From NCBI GenBank assembly GCA_003255025.1, contig QANY01007297.1, forward strand, positions 482,437 to 546,436: 64,000 nucleotides of DNA, given 5' to 3'. This DNA comes from Datisca glomerata (Eukaryota > Streptophyta > Magnoliopsida > Cucurbitales > Datiscaceae). A model generated the notes under the pieces. It made no database searches and was not told the origin of the DNA. It saw only the letters and a list, made by a program, of their open reading frames with translations. Positions 21,593 through 33,268 of this stretch are shown here, in pieces. Every line of letters begins with the position of its first letter. The first letter of the stretch is position 1. The position numbers were made by a program, and so were the translations under genes.

Positions 21593-24500
21593 CTTCTTGA
21601 CAGTTTAATTTCTATTTTTAACTCATTAATCGATTTAATGGTGACCTTGAATGTGTGAAAATTGATTGATGTTCATAGATTATCTTTTTGTCCATATGAC
21701 AAGCAACATAGACGGAAGTAATGTTAGATGATGAGAATAGCTTAGACCCTAATATTTTTTCTTACACTCTTACAATGATAGAATGTTACTTGTTAGCTAG
21801 TCTAAACATTTACGACATTTAAGAGTAATGAAGGAGGATGATCAATGACTGCTAGGTAGTGGAAAATGTAATATAATATAGCTCTGCATCCTATGTCAAT
21901 ATCTTTCATCCCCACTTTTTCTCTCTTTGAAATTGGAAGATATTGAGTACATCATTAGGTAGATCGTCCATGAAAGTTACCTCTAAGAGTACATCACTTT
22001 CAGAACTAAAAGCATTGCTTTGACACTCTTTTTGTCATTTATAGAGAGAGAGATGGTAGGCTATAGAGAGAGTATAAAAGGAAAGAGTGGAAGGAGATGA
22101 TCTTTACATTGAGAGAAGGGTCTTCCTTTCCACGAGTCTTGGTGGGCGTTTATGTATGTCTTGCGATTGTTGATGCTCTAATTGTTTGTTATTATAGTTT
22201 GACTTCAATTCAATAGCAAAAGGCAGGAATGTTAAAGAAGATCACTAATAGTCATATTAGTATATCTTTAAATCTTTGTATCAATGAAGAAAATGATTCT
22301 TGGTTTCGTGAATGATATGGGCCCAACAGTAATCATCTTCTTAAAAGAAGTTTCTTGTAAATTAAGTATAAAATTTTCTAAAATTACTTATATGTACATA
22401 TATTTCTCTTGTAGTTATAAGAAGAAACTCATCAAGTTCAAGTTTTGATACCCGAAGTAAGAGGTGATAGGGATAGATTAGAATTATATTAAGGTTTCTT
22501 ATTCTACTGCCTATATTTTAAATGTTATGGTTGGTTTACGGAACGCATGTTTTTTATTAAGTTTTTTTATTGCGTAATTGAATATACTTATCATCTTCCT
22601 GAAGGTCAGTTTACAAACACACACATGTTTTTAAATGTTATTGTCATAATGAGAAAAATGTAAGGAAAATAAACAATTCAATGGTGATAATTTTTCTACA
22701 TTATTTTGTTTTAAATATTAGAACAAGTCAATTCTGTAACCTGTTTCATGAAGTTTCTTGATTGGTTTAGAAATCAAAATTTTATCTATCCTAAGGAGCA
22801 CAATATATTTTATAAAATGATTCGGCAGAAAATGATATGGAAGAACTTCAAATCACAAGGCATGTGGATTTATCAAGGCATATGTTGGTGTTCCACTCTC
22901 AACTCACCTCGTTATTACAAGTTACTGGTTTTGATTCAGGACCTGTAATCATTCTTTATGCAATAGTCTTCAATCAAGACAATTTTCTTATAGTTTTTGA
23001 AAAGTTTTGTATATTGGTCATGTTTTTTCTATCAATTAATAAGGTTATTTAACGTCTCATTCAATTAGCATCATGTCATTTCTTCATATAGTTCTTGGCA
23101 TACTATTTTTAGCGAATGAGACTTAGGATTTCTAAAATTGCATAATTGCTGCCCGTTTATATCTTTATGCTAACTTTCTTTTTTCCGAGTCTATGTTATA
23201 TCTTTACATTCCTCCTTTATCTCTAATTGGTCATATATTATTATCTATAAATTTCTTATTGAAAGAATGTCCATTGCTTTTTTTTTTCTATGCTTGTCCA
23301 GAATTAGGCTTATTGAGTTCAATTTTCTTTTGTGCTTAAATGAAGCAAACTTTTCTCCTCTACACGTGGAGTTGGATTTGTTGCCCACTTACAAAGCGCA
23401 TGCTTGAAAGAAAGTTGTGTTGTTATTTCACTCATTCCTTGTATTCATCATATTTTTGGCTGGCTTTTACAATCTCCCAAATGCTCCATGCATGAAAGAG
23501 ATCTTGGCCCTTAAATATAGCTACGCATGAATTTTCATTTTCTATACATTCAATACCTTTATACTCTTTATTATTTCTCAAGGTTCTCTCTATCTTTGTT
23601 TCCTCAAGGTTTTCTCTCTTTTTTTTATTTGAGTATTGATTTTTTCTTCGTTGTTGTTATTCTTTTAACATTGTTTAGTGGAAGATGGGGTATATGGTGT
23701 TAAAACTAACAAAGCATTGCATCATCTCTTATTATTGATTTTTTTTCTTCTTTGCTGTTATTGTTTTAACTATATTTTGATAATTAGTTTTGTGATATGA
23801 ACCTTGGTATGTTTTTTGAAGTCTTTTTTGGACATTTGGTATGATGTTTGATCTAGACCATTTTTCCATCAACTAATGCACAAGGAGTGAACTACATGCT
23901 AAACTCCAAAACTTTGGTAGTAGATTTAGTATCAAATATCCTAACGGTTCTGAGTATCCTATTACATGGTATGTATTTTTCATTATAATCCTTATACTTC
24001 CATGCAATTCATATTTAATCTATTTTTTTTCTTCTTTTTAGGGGTGAGGGAATGGATGGATTTAAAAGGCATAGTGTTGCTATGAACCTTCTCTATCACT
24101 TAAGCTTTGTTATGGTCTTATAAGATATTGTTTTGACAAACTTGACTGCTTATTAAATATTGTATTTTGAGACAGAAGATAATCAATTTGGTTTGCAGTT
24201 AAATGTCAGAATTTGGTTGCTCTCCACCAATTACTATACTATATCATGAAATGTTGTAAATCTGCCACCAGTTCTTAACTTCTTTATCTAGTAAGTCATT
24301 TCATAGATGTTGATCATTTAGATTGCTATTTGGAATAGGAGGCTTGCTCTTTCATCTGAAGGGATCATCTATGCTTTGGTACAACATTTTGATTTTGTCC
24401 TAAAGCATCACCAAAGCAGCTACATGCGCCACCACCTCCTCACCAAGTGGACCTCCTAGGGTACCTCCACCTTCAGTACCTAGATGTGAATTTATACTAG

Positions 24501-24730
24501 ATTTTAATTTTTTTTTTCGATACATTACTTTTGCCTGCTTTATCTAAAAATCAATATGTAATTATTATTTTGAGATTAATTTCTAGTAGACAATTAGTAT
24601 GCACCAACTTTGACTAATTAATAAAATGATATGTGATTTTGTTATTTCGTGATATTTTCTAAAATGTTATTTATTTTCTATATTTGTACAATTGTACATA
24701 TAAAAGTATTTATTAACATTAAGAAAACAA
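21073..24730. other. Interior of CACTA 2: exon-like scraps only
   Basis: Near 21100-21240 there is a CTCTCT-rich leader ending CCAGAGGTAAGGG, which looks like a 5' UTR with an intron donor. At 22837-22948 one frame (MEELQITRHVDLSRHMLVFH) is protein-like but I do not recognise it. A TA microsatellite lies at about 21568-21591. At about 24420-24480 there is a Pro-rich reading. These may be captured gene pieces. Confidence 0.4.
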
Positions 24731-24734
24731 TAAG

Positions 24735-25085
24735 TAAAAAAATGCTATGAAAAACCTACGACAGCATTTACAAAAACACTATGAAAGACCTACGATAGTA
24801 TTTATAAAACGTTATTAAAGACCTTCTACAACATTTATAAAATGCTATGAAAGGCTTTTTATTGCGTTTTAAAAACACTATGAGAGGTAAAGGCGTTTTT
24901 TAAACTCTATGAAAAGCTTTTGATAGAATTTAAAAACGCTATGAAAAGCTTTTGATAGCGTTTAAAAATGCTATAAAAAGATCTCGATAGCGTTTAAAAA
25001 ATGCTATCCTAGGTAGTGGATTTTAATAATGTCGGCATACATCGCATTTTCGGAACACTATGGAATCCCTATGATAACATTTTTT
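24735..25085. repeat. Subterminal repeat array of CACTA 2
   Basis: At least eight degenerate copies of AAAACGCTATGAAAAGCTTT with GATAGCGTTT, in alternating orientation, spaced about 35-45 bp. In known CACTA elements such motifs bind the transposase. Confidence 0.8.
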
Positions 25086-25118
25086 TACCCGCTATCGTTG
25101 TATTTTTTTGTTGTAGTG

Positions 25119-26868
25119 AGGACCAGAGATAAAATTTTCATAATTGGATATGTAATACTCATTAAAAATGAGAATATATACAAGTAATGCATAAAGACAT
25201 AATGCTCATATTAATACAAAATTACATAAAAATACAAATTTCATATTCAAAAAGTAAAATACTTGTAAATACACATTGCTATTACATATAATTAATTATT
25301 TACATGTAATAAAATCAATTTATAGAGACTCGTATGATTATTTATATATCATCTAAAAACCTATTTACATATTAATATTTATCATGAATGGAATCAATTT
25401 ATAGATAGTACAACCAACTTATAAAACACAGATTCAATATACTTAGTATCGAACAATATTCTACATATGTACATATAAACTATAATTGGTGTCATTTTTT
25501 CACATTGATTGGTTTATTTGACGATCCTTCCATCTGTTTAACATTTTTTCCTTGGTGAAAAACATGCATTAACTGTTGTTTCTTTTTCAGATTCAAAATA
25601 TACCGCCTAAATTTTAGGGTGCAAATTATAATTAACACGAAGATGCTTTAACCATGTAAATATGCACTAAAATGATATAATTTTGTACTTAAAACGAATA
25701 TTTAAATCAGAACACAAAGATGTTTAATCATGTAAATATGCGTTTAATAATGTTATTGTGGATGATAATATATTTTTTAGTTTTTCATTCGACAATCTTA
25801 CCTTGAGATAGGTAGTTCTTCGTGCTACATTTAAATAAAAAACTTTTCCAAAATCAAGAAGTTATAAGCTGTCATCTGAGATGCCAAAACATTGGTTAAG
25901 AGTCGCTTGAAATGTCCTAAAATAGAGGTCCGCGACACAAAGGAATTTGGAGTGGAGGAAGCCCTTCATCCTCGTATGAGATGCCGAGCCGCCAGTAACT
26001 TGTCATCGCATGAGGTATGTGACATAGATAGATGGAGAGGAGTGGAGACAGTGGCGCGAGGCCTGTTTTTGGGTATTGGAAAGTTTTGATTCTTTTCTAG
26101 AAAGAGATTCTTTTAATTGTTTGATTTATTATCTAAAGATGTAATGTTTTCATTTTTTCTTTTAAAAAGGTGGAATCCCTTTTTTTTTTGGTGGGATTGG
26201 TCAATGAATTACTAAATTTAAATTTTTCTATTTTCTAGTTTCTAGTTATTAGCCTATAAATAAAGGGTATTAATAGTATTATCAAGATTACAGAATTTGA
26301 ATATTTTAAAAAGTTGATAAAAAAAGCTAATGTTCTTTTAAATCTTGACAAAAATCTAGTCAAGTCATATAAATTTGCTAGATATCTAATTATCCCCAAA
26401 AGCAGGCCAATAAAATTAAAGCCCAAATTTCTTGTAGAAGAGCCCTAACCACAACACTATTCTTTTACTTCACGCCCCATGACTGTAGTTGTTCCCTAAA
26501 TGTAATCTCATTTGTGATATGCCTCTCTTTTCTCTTCCAGAAAAAAACCCTAATCTCCAATCAGTCACCCTTTCTCTTTTTCTCACCAAAAATAACCTAA
26601 CACGTCCAACTTATTTATCTCAGCCGCCCCCTTCACCAGATTTTCTTCACCATAGTTCAGTAGCTTCCGTCTTCTTCAACCTTCAGCAGCTAGCAAGCGT
26701 CTCCGCCCTCATCTCTCTTTCTTCTACTTTTTTCTTTAGCTTTACTGTTGCAGATGTTTATCATTTTTTTTCATTTTTCATTTATCGACAAGACCGTAAC
26801 GGTCCGTCATGGCTGGTGATGCCATGTCGCGGCCGTTCTTGGCCAGTTGCGGTCTTTTTGTCGCGGTA
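25119..26868. other. Right part of hAT-like element, no gene recognised
   Basis: AT-rich to about 26400. Then comes a pyrimidine-rich stretch with CCCTAATC and TCTTCTTC blocks that looks like a gene leader. A long open frame starting at 26489 runs through the right terminal repeat into the CNGC remnant, so it is not a real gene as a unit. Confidence 0.45.
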
Positions 26869-26891
26869 CCGGCCACGATTTGAAACGATGG

Positions 26892-27024
26892 CCATGACAC
26901 TTACCAAAGGTGATTTTTATGGACAGAAGCTTCTAAATTTGGTGATCGAACGTAAGCCCACCACGAAGAAGCTGGCACTCCCCAAGTCAATGTGGAGTCT
27001 TAAACCTCTTTTAATATTTGAATA
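26892..27024 (+). pseudogene. CNGC copy 1: 3' half of the nucleotide-binding exon
   Basis: It reads MTLTKGDFYGQKLLNLVIER and then KLALPKSMWSLKP. The KGDFYG-x2-LLN motif is the phosphate-binding cassette region of plant CNGCs (LQKGDFYGEELLNW in the intact gene), and LxLPxS is the following conserved piece. The frame ends at a stop shortly after, before the EAFAL segment and the calmodulin-binding helix. Confidence 0.62.
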
Positions 27025-27257
27025 ACACTAAAATTCATTAATTTTATACTCAGACGAGATTGAAATTCAACAATTTTACGATCAAACTAAACTGTTTCTT
27101 CAATTTTTTAATTGAATAACTAAATTATAGTTCATTAATTTTACAATTGAACCAAAATGGATCATAACTTTATAATCGAATAATCATATAACTAAACTCA
27201 CTGAATCGTCAATTTTAAAAATGAATAACTAAACTAAAATCCATCAATTTTATCATG
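27025..27257. other. AT-rich spacer with short degenerate repeats
   Basis: Repeating phrases such as TTCATTAATTTTAC and AATAACTAAACT occur several times. No gene. It ends at the gttgt duplication of the Ogre-like element (27258-27262). Confidence 0.5.
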
Positions 27258-27262
27258 GTTGT

Positions 27263-29408
27263 TTTCAAAACGTGCATGCGACGTGCAGCGGCGATTGAAA
27301 CATCATTTTGAAAAAAAAATTCGGAGTCGCCATCAAACATTTTAGAGCGTGATTGATCACCCAAATTTAAAATCAAATATTTTGATCTACGAAAATTTTA
27401 AGTTGGTTCGGGAATCATTTGCGTGTAGGGAAGATATTAGCACCACCACACACCGCCCATTATGAAAAATGATTATCAAATTTAATCAAATACTATCTAA
27501 ATTTTTTTTTTAAATAATGTTATAAAAATTCAATTTTGAATGTCCCATTTAGTACATTTTGCATCATAAAAATGAGCAAATAAATTACCTTCAACAGGTG
27601 GTATAAAAATCATTGAAATTTTTTTTAATCAAAGCGTTGTTGGAGTTACTCTCAGTATCCTAAAAATAACTCATCACCTTGATAGTTTGAAAAATTTGGT
27701 ATCCCAAAATTCTAAAGCCCGTCATCAGATTTTTTTAGTGAAAACTAATTAAAAAAATTTTATAAAATTTAAATCAAATTGTTATGGTTTTAATTTACGA
27801 GCATCAATTCTGATGATAAAAGAATAAATAATAATCACATACAACCGTGACATATTACAATAATACATAAAAAAATAGAAGAGATAACAACTATAAAAAA
27901 AAATAATAGAAAGGAATGTTAGAGATGATGAATATGTATGATAAATTTTAAAAAAGAATATGGAGGGGTGAAAATAATGAAACAAGACGTGAAATAATTA
28001 AAAATAAATATAAAAGTAAACTAAAACAAACCAATAATATATACTAAAAAAATAAAAATAAAAAAAAATAAAAAACAAAAATAAAATGTCAACAACAAAA
28101 AATAAAAATAAAAATATAATTCAAATAAAATAAAAATAAAAATTTTCTTTTTTATATGTATATATATAATTGTTTAGTAAATAAATTTTTTATGTGTAAA
28201 ATAAATTAATCTATGAAAAAATACTTAATTTCATACATAATTAGTATGAGCATGCTTTTTTTATTACATGGTCTATTAAATATCATTTTTTTATTTTTTC
28301 ACCCAATGCTAATCAAATAGCAAAAAACTGATCATGAATGGTAACTAATTTAAACAAATGTCACGAAAAATAAATAAATAATTTTGTTTAGGATATAAAT
28401 ATACCATTTTTTATTTTTGACTACTTAATTCACTAATTATCATTTTTCTTTTCTTCATTCATTGAATAAGAATGATCATTGATGGTTACTAGTTTAAACA
28501 AGTGCCACTAAAGAAAATCCATAAAACTTTCAAAATAAAATATTTTTTGTTTGGGATATAAATATACCATTTTTGCATTCTTATTTCATTGCTAGGAATG
28601 GTCATGGATGGTAACTAGTTCAAACATGTGTCACAAAAAATGATGGTCAAAAATTAGAAAGAAAATAAAAGAAGACTTGTAAGAACATAAAAAAATCAAA
28701 GCTTAAATATTTGCATAATCTTGTATAGAGATTTTACTCTCTATTTTATGCATTTTTATGTATGAACACTTTCAACCCATTAAATGGTTGATGCACATTA
28801 AGTTAATTTTACACCCTTCAAAATTTTATCGTCATTCTCATTGATTGAGTTGATGACAAAAAAAATCTCATCATCAAACTTGTAGAGAGATAAACAATAC
28901 ATGAAAATAAAACTTAAAATTAAAAGGAGGAGAAATGATAAAGAATGAGCAAACAAACTTATATATGAAAAATGAAACAAAGAAATATCAAATACATGAG
29001 TATGAAAAAGAGATATGATTAATTAGAATGGACAAAATATATTGTAAGCTAAAATGTAAGAGATTTGAACAACCTTAATAAAAAGAAAATGAGAAGATGA
29101 AAGATGAATAGAAATGATAACTAACATTCTTTCTCTTTTTCACTATTTTCTCAAAACCTCTCTTTCTCTCTCTAAAATCTATTCTCTTCCTCACTCTCCC
29201 CAAATCTCTCATTTCAAGTAAAGACTTCCCCTCTATTTATAGGCAAACTTAAGGCTTCACTTTTTTAAATTTAATCTTTTTGTTCCCTTTTTTTATTTTT
29301 AGTCCTTGGACAAATTTTCTTATTTTTTAGTCTTAGACTTGTATATGAACAAAAAAAACAAAATTTATATTTTTAAAGTATTGGACCGGATAAAATACGG
29401 TATCTATA
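27263..29408 (-). mobile_element. 3' LTR of Ogre-like element B
   Basis: 2146 bp. Its outer end is mutated (TTTCAAAACGTGC where the other LTR has TGTTGCAACGTGC), and its inner end reads TATAGATACC in place of TGTAGATACC on the minus strand. The outer boundary is set by the gttgt duplication. It has two of the 162-bp repeats and lacks the palindrome seen in the 5' LTR. Confidence 0.9.
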
Positions 29409-29427
29409 GCTACCCCTCTTTGTTCCC
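29409..29427 (-). other. Polypurine tract of element B
   Basis: On the minus strand the bases abutting the 3' LTR are AACAAAGAGGGGTAGC, a purine run in the place where plus-strand DNA synthesis is primed. Confidence 0.7.
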
Positions 29428-29570
29428 GCTTCCAAACTTAGAAGGTGTACAAAGGTGTCGATAAGTATTTTGATCGAAAAAAAACTATATAGATAAAGGA
29501 AATAGAAACCTCAACTTATTCGGGTTCTATGAAATGTCATAACTTATAAAATGGACCTGGATAGACACAG

Positions 29571-30274
29571 GCTTCGACCTCGGCTCAATTCGGGTTCGAT
29601 TTAACCCTATAAATTAAAACTGATCAGGCACTGACACCGGGCTTCGACCGTGACAAAATTTGGTTCGATTTAAACTAAGATAAAGAAAGGACGCAAACCT
29701 AGATAGACCCAGGCTTCGACCTCAACTCGAGCGGGTTCGATTGAACCATATTAATTGAAACGGATAAGGCGTTGACACCGGGCTTCAACCGCGACAAAGT
29801 CGGGTTCGATTTAACCATAGATAAAGAAACGACGTGGACCTGAATATAGGTAGGCTTCGACATCGACTCAATTCGGGTTCGATTTAATTATAGATAAAGG
29901 AAGGGTGGATAGACGCAGGCTTCGACCTCAAGTCGATGCGGGTTCGATTTAACCATATTAATTGAAATGGACCAGGCGCTGACACCGGGCTTCGATCGCG
30001 ACAAAGTCGGGTTCGATTTAACCAAAGATAAAGAAATGACGTGGACCTGAATATAGGCAGGCTTCGACCTCGACTCGATGCGGGTTCGATTTAACCTTAG
30101 ATAAAGGAAGGGAATGGACCTGGATAGACGCAGGCTTCGACCTCGAGTCGATGCAGGTTCGATTTAACCATATAAATTGAAATAGACCAGGTGCTGACAC
30201 CGGTCTTCGACCGCGAAAAAGTTGGGTTCGATTTAACCAAAGATAAAGAAATGACGTGGACCTGAATATTTACA
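29571..30274. repeat. About 70-bp tandem array in 3' UTR of element B
   Basis: Ten monomers begin GCTTCGAC or a close variant at 29571, 29641, 29713, 29782, 29853, 29919, 29989, 30061, 30134 and 30204 (spacing 66-73 bp). Each has GGTTCGATTTAA about 25 bases in. Three monomer types can be told apart by their second halves, in the order A B A B C A B C A B. The left part therefore has a dimeric period near 141 bp and the right part a trimeric period near 210 bp. Open frames here are composition artefacts. Confidence 0.93.
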
Positions 30275-31130
30275 AGTTTCGTATGGTTCAAGAGCTAGAC
30301 TAATGCATGCTCTAAATGTTGGAAAGTCATGTATGAATTTTGAAAGAATATCTTAAATGATTCATGCACTTGAAATGCATCAAAATAGATCAATAGGATG
30401 CATGTCTATGCATTGTAATTATTGAATATAAATGCAAAGTAGTGATTTTGAGTGCATGCGTGCTTGCATGATTGAAAACATATGTAAGAAAATTATTTGA
30501 TGATTTTTTTGAAAGTTGACTAATGTTGACATATCCGCCACCCATCAAATCAATCACTTGGCCTAAGGTCATGGACTCACAATGAAGTATCGAGCATACT
30601 TTCAAGAAAATGATGCATCCTTATTAATTGGTTTGTGCCCCAATATTCGGCTTCACGTCGATGATGAAGAAAAAGTGGATAATTTCTCCATATTTTTCTT
30701 CTTTCTTGTACTTTAATTGCAATCCTCCAATCATGATTTTGCCTTCGTTATGTGCATACCAACTTTCTCGTGATGACTTTTCAGATTTCCCCTCGTACTC
30801 AGACCACCTTTCTTAGTTCCTATTCTTTTCTTTTTTTTCTTTTTTAATTAGCTTTCACCTAACCGAGTTTATGCTTCTGAGTCATTTCAAGAGTAATTAA
30901 CGATATCTTAGAATTGAGAGGAATAAGAAATAATGGAAATGAGGGGAAGATGAAGTATATGTATTTGTCAACTGAGAAAGAAAAAAAAGCTCTTCATTGA
31001 TGATGAATAATGTTTACAAACGATGATTTGGAAAAATAGAAAAAAAAATGGAGGAAGAATTTCTCCAGTTTTCGAGACAACTCTTTTTTTAAACATTTTT
31101 TTTGTCTAACTTCATTTTCTCATACTTAGA
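30275..31130 (-). other. 3' UTR of element B, non-coding
   Basis: Between the tandem array and the integrase remnant I see no domain. Small open frames on both strands have no recognisable content. Confidence 0.6.
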
Positions 31131-31134
31131 GCGG

Positions 31135-31699
31135 TCAAACGAAGTACTTCTTGACTGTATCAGAATTAACTATGTGTGGTAAATCATCTCCATCCATGTT
31201 TGTTAGCATGAGAGCTCCTCCCGAGAAATCCTTCTTGATAATGAAAGGTTCTTCGTAATTTGGGGTCAACTTCCCTCGGTGATCCTTTTGATATGGGAGT
31301 ATCTTTTTTAACACCAAGTCTCCTTCTCGAAAACATCGGGGATGCAATTTTTTGCCATATGCGTGCATCATTTTTTTATATAATTGCCCTCTACATAATG
31401 TAGTCAATCTTTTTTCCTCGATAAAATTCAATTGCTCATATCGTGTCTGTACTCATTCTGCTTCTTCTAATTTCACCTCCATTAAGACTCTGAGGGAGGG
31501 AATTTCCACCTCAATTGGAAGGACCGCTTCCATGGTGAATTTTGTAAAGTATTTCACCATTCAGGAAGAAACCCATGGACAATCTTCTAATAGTGCGTTT
31601 ATCATTCTCAGAAGCTTTGGATGGATATTCTCCATTCTTTATATACTGCTTGATGTCGTAATACCATGGTCTTGTGTCTGGCTCTTCTTCAAAACTCAT
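31135..31699 (-). pseudogene. Integrase remnant with core deleted
   Basis: The N-terminal approach to integrase is present (DIKQYIKNGEYP, SENDKRTIRRLSMGFFLNGE, ILYK). Within a few codons, in another frame, the text is already MEAVLPIEVEIPSLRVLMEV, which normally follows the catalytic core. It then continues with NFIEEKRLTTLCRGQLYKK and FREGDLVLKKILPYQKDHRG, the C-terminal domain, ending NSDTVKKYFV. The HHCC zinc finger and the D,D-35-E core, some 250 residues, are missing. The element therefore has no integrase of its own. Confidence 0.88.
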
Positions 31700-32220
31700 A
31701 CAGTGAGCAGGAAATCTCGCTCTTCAATTTTTATGGGTTGCACTTCTTCCTTAAAGTCTGCAGTGAACATGGATGCTAGAGTTGCCAGTGCATCTGCAAT
31801 TTGATTATTCTCTCTGGGTATATGGTCAAATGAAATCACTTCAAAAGTTCAGCTTAGCTTAGTTACATGTTTGTTGTAAGGTACCAGCTTGGAATCTCTA
31901 GCTTCCCATTCTCTGTTTAGTTGTCATATCACCAATAACGATTCTCCGTACACTCGAAGCTTTCTTATCTTCATATCATAAACTGCTTGAATTCTCATGG
32001 AACATGCCTCATATTCTGCCACATAGTTTGTGCAGTCAAAGCATAGTTTTGTTGTGAATGAGAACAACTTTCCCTCAGAAGATATTAGGATTGCCCCAAT
32101 TCCATGTCCTACATCATTAGACGCGCTATCAAATAACATTGTCCACAATTCTGGATCCATAGATTCTCCTTCATTTTTTAATATGACTGATATGTTTTCA
32201 TTAGGAAAATCAAACTTCAT
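31700..32220 (-). pseudogene. Second (archaeal-type) RNase H of element B
   Basis: From 32220 leftwards: WTMLFDSASNDVGHGIGAIL, FTTKLCFDCTNYVAEYEACS, MKIRKLRVYGESLLVI, then after a stop TFEVISFDHIPRENNQIADA and LATLASMF. The D-x-A-S-N, E-A and IADALA positions fit an RNase H fold. A second RNase H after the RT-linked one is known for Tat/Ogre elements and is not found in copia. Here it is split by stops. Confidence 0.83.
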
Positions 32221-32226
32221 AGGCTC

Positions 32227-32908
32227 TTAATCTCGCACTGGTTGATCTTCAAGATAATCAGCAAGTACACTTCCTTTTATTGATTTTCTCGTGACGTAAA
32301 CAATATCATATTTCATGAGCAACATTCGCCATTTAACGATTCGCCCAGAAAGAGATGGATTTTCAAAGATATCTTTGATTGGATCCATATTTGAAATTAA
32401 CCAAGTGGTGTGGTATAACATATACTGTCTAAGCCGATGAGCAACCCAAGCTAATGTACAACACATTTTCTCCAACATTGAATAGTTAGCCTCATAATTT
32501 GTGAACCTTTTTGCTTAAATGGTATATTGCTTGTTCTTTCCTTCCAGAGGCGTCATGTTGACCATGTATGCAACCCATGGATTTTTCTATCACTGTAAGA
32601 TATAAAATGAGTCGACGCCCTAGAGTTGGAGGAACACGTATATGCGGATTTTATAAGTATTTCTTGATCTTCTTAAAAGAAATTTGACAATCATCATTTC
32701 ATCCTTCTGTATCACTTTTACGAAGAAGTTTAAAGATAGGTTCACAAGTTGCAGTTAGCTGTGTGATGAACTGGGCTATGTAATTTGATCTCCCCAAAAA
32801 ACCTCTAACTTCCTTTTGAGTTTAAGGTAGCGGCATAACAATGACGGCTCGAACCTTGTCAGGATCAACTTTTATTCCATCCTTGCTCACGACAAAACCA
32901 AGTAGCTT
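32227..32908 (-). pseudogene. RT connection and first RNase H of element B
   Basis: Reads GFLGRSNYIAQFITQLTATC, EPIFKLLRKSD, then SMGCIHGQHDASGRKEQAIY and MLEKMCCTLAWVAHRLRQYM. It ends with WRMLLMKYDIVYVTRKSIKG and LADYLEDQP. This is the standard Ty3 RT tail and RNase H. Several stops interrupt it. Confidence 0.85.
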
Positions 32909-33268
32909 TCATGAAGATGCTGCGAATGTACACTTTGTCGGGTTAAGCTTTAATTGAAACTTTTTCATCCGTCCAAATAGTTTCCGCAGAGTGACCGTAT
33001 GATCTCCCCCTTGACGAGATTTGGCAATAATATCATCAACGTACACTTCGATTTCTTTATGCATCATATCATGAAATAGTGTTACCATTGCCCGCTGGTA
33101 AGTCGCCCCTCCATTCTTCAAACCAAATGGCATAACCATATAACAAAATGTACCCCACAAAGTTATAAAAGTAATATTTTCATGATCTTTAGGGGTCATT
33201 TTGATTTGGTTATACCCAAAAAAATCATCCATGAAAGAGAAGGTTGAATGTCCTACAGTGTTATCTAC
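32909..33268 (-). pseudogene. RT palm, C-terminal half
   Basis: Contains FSFMDDFFGYNQIKM (palm Asp), FGLKNGGATYQRAM and EVYVDDIIAKS, the YVDD catalytic box intact. The reading begins exactly at the solo LTR insertion (33269). Its N-terminal half lies at 35226-35651. Confidence 0.9.

Larger units (their letters stand above)
20693..25118. mobile_element. CACTA element 2, non-autonomous
   Basis: The left end is CACTACAACATATGTG and the right end, reverse complemented, is CACTACAACAAAAAAATACA, a 10-bp perfect terminal repeat. The 3-bp flanks are atg and agg, one mismatch, so the target duplication is only probable. The right subterminal 350 bp is a dense array of GCTATGAAAAGC and GATAGCGTTT motifs, typical of CACTA subterminal regions, and the left end also has CGACAGCGTTTTC. 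No transposase is seen. Confidence 0.82.
19347..26890. mobile_element. hAT-like element inside CNGC exon, with nested CACTA
   Basis: The left end CATGGTTTTAAATCGTGG and the right end, reverse complemented, CATCGTTTCAAATCGTGG form an inverted repeat of about 18 bp with two mismatches, and GC-rich subterminal sequence (CGCGGT, CGCGATCGCGG; GTCGCGGCCG) lies inside both. The flanks are ccatgac at 19340-19346 and 26892-26898, a 7-bp match consistent with a slightly mutated 8-bp hAT duplication. Removing the block brings two halves of a CNGC exon together. No transposase is recognised. Net of the CACTA insert it is about 3.1 kb. Superfamily assignment is inference from duplication size. Confidence 0.65.

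Noticed and set aside
20690..25121. Perfect target duplication for CACTA 2
   Set aside because: The flanks are atg and agg, so only two of three bases match. The element is called on its ends and subterminal repeats instead.
26489..27025. A 178-codon open frame as a host gene
   Set aside because: It crosses the right end of the hAT-like element into a CNGC exon remnant. Only the last 40 codons have a recognisable origin.
29571..30274. Possible CRISPR array
   Set aside because: Repeats and spacers are not separable. Whole 70-bp monomers are repeated, and the setting is a plant retroelement 3' UTR.
30018..30291. Overlapping minus-strand open frames with repeated FSRSK/VEVEA phrases
   Set aside because: They are the 70-bp tandem array read in two frames. 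No start context or domain.
31352..31804. 150-codon plus-strand frame as a gene
   Set aside because: It is the antisense of the integrase remnant, which has clear family motifs on the minus strand.
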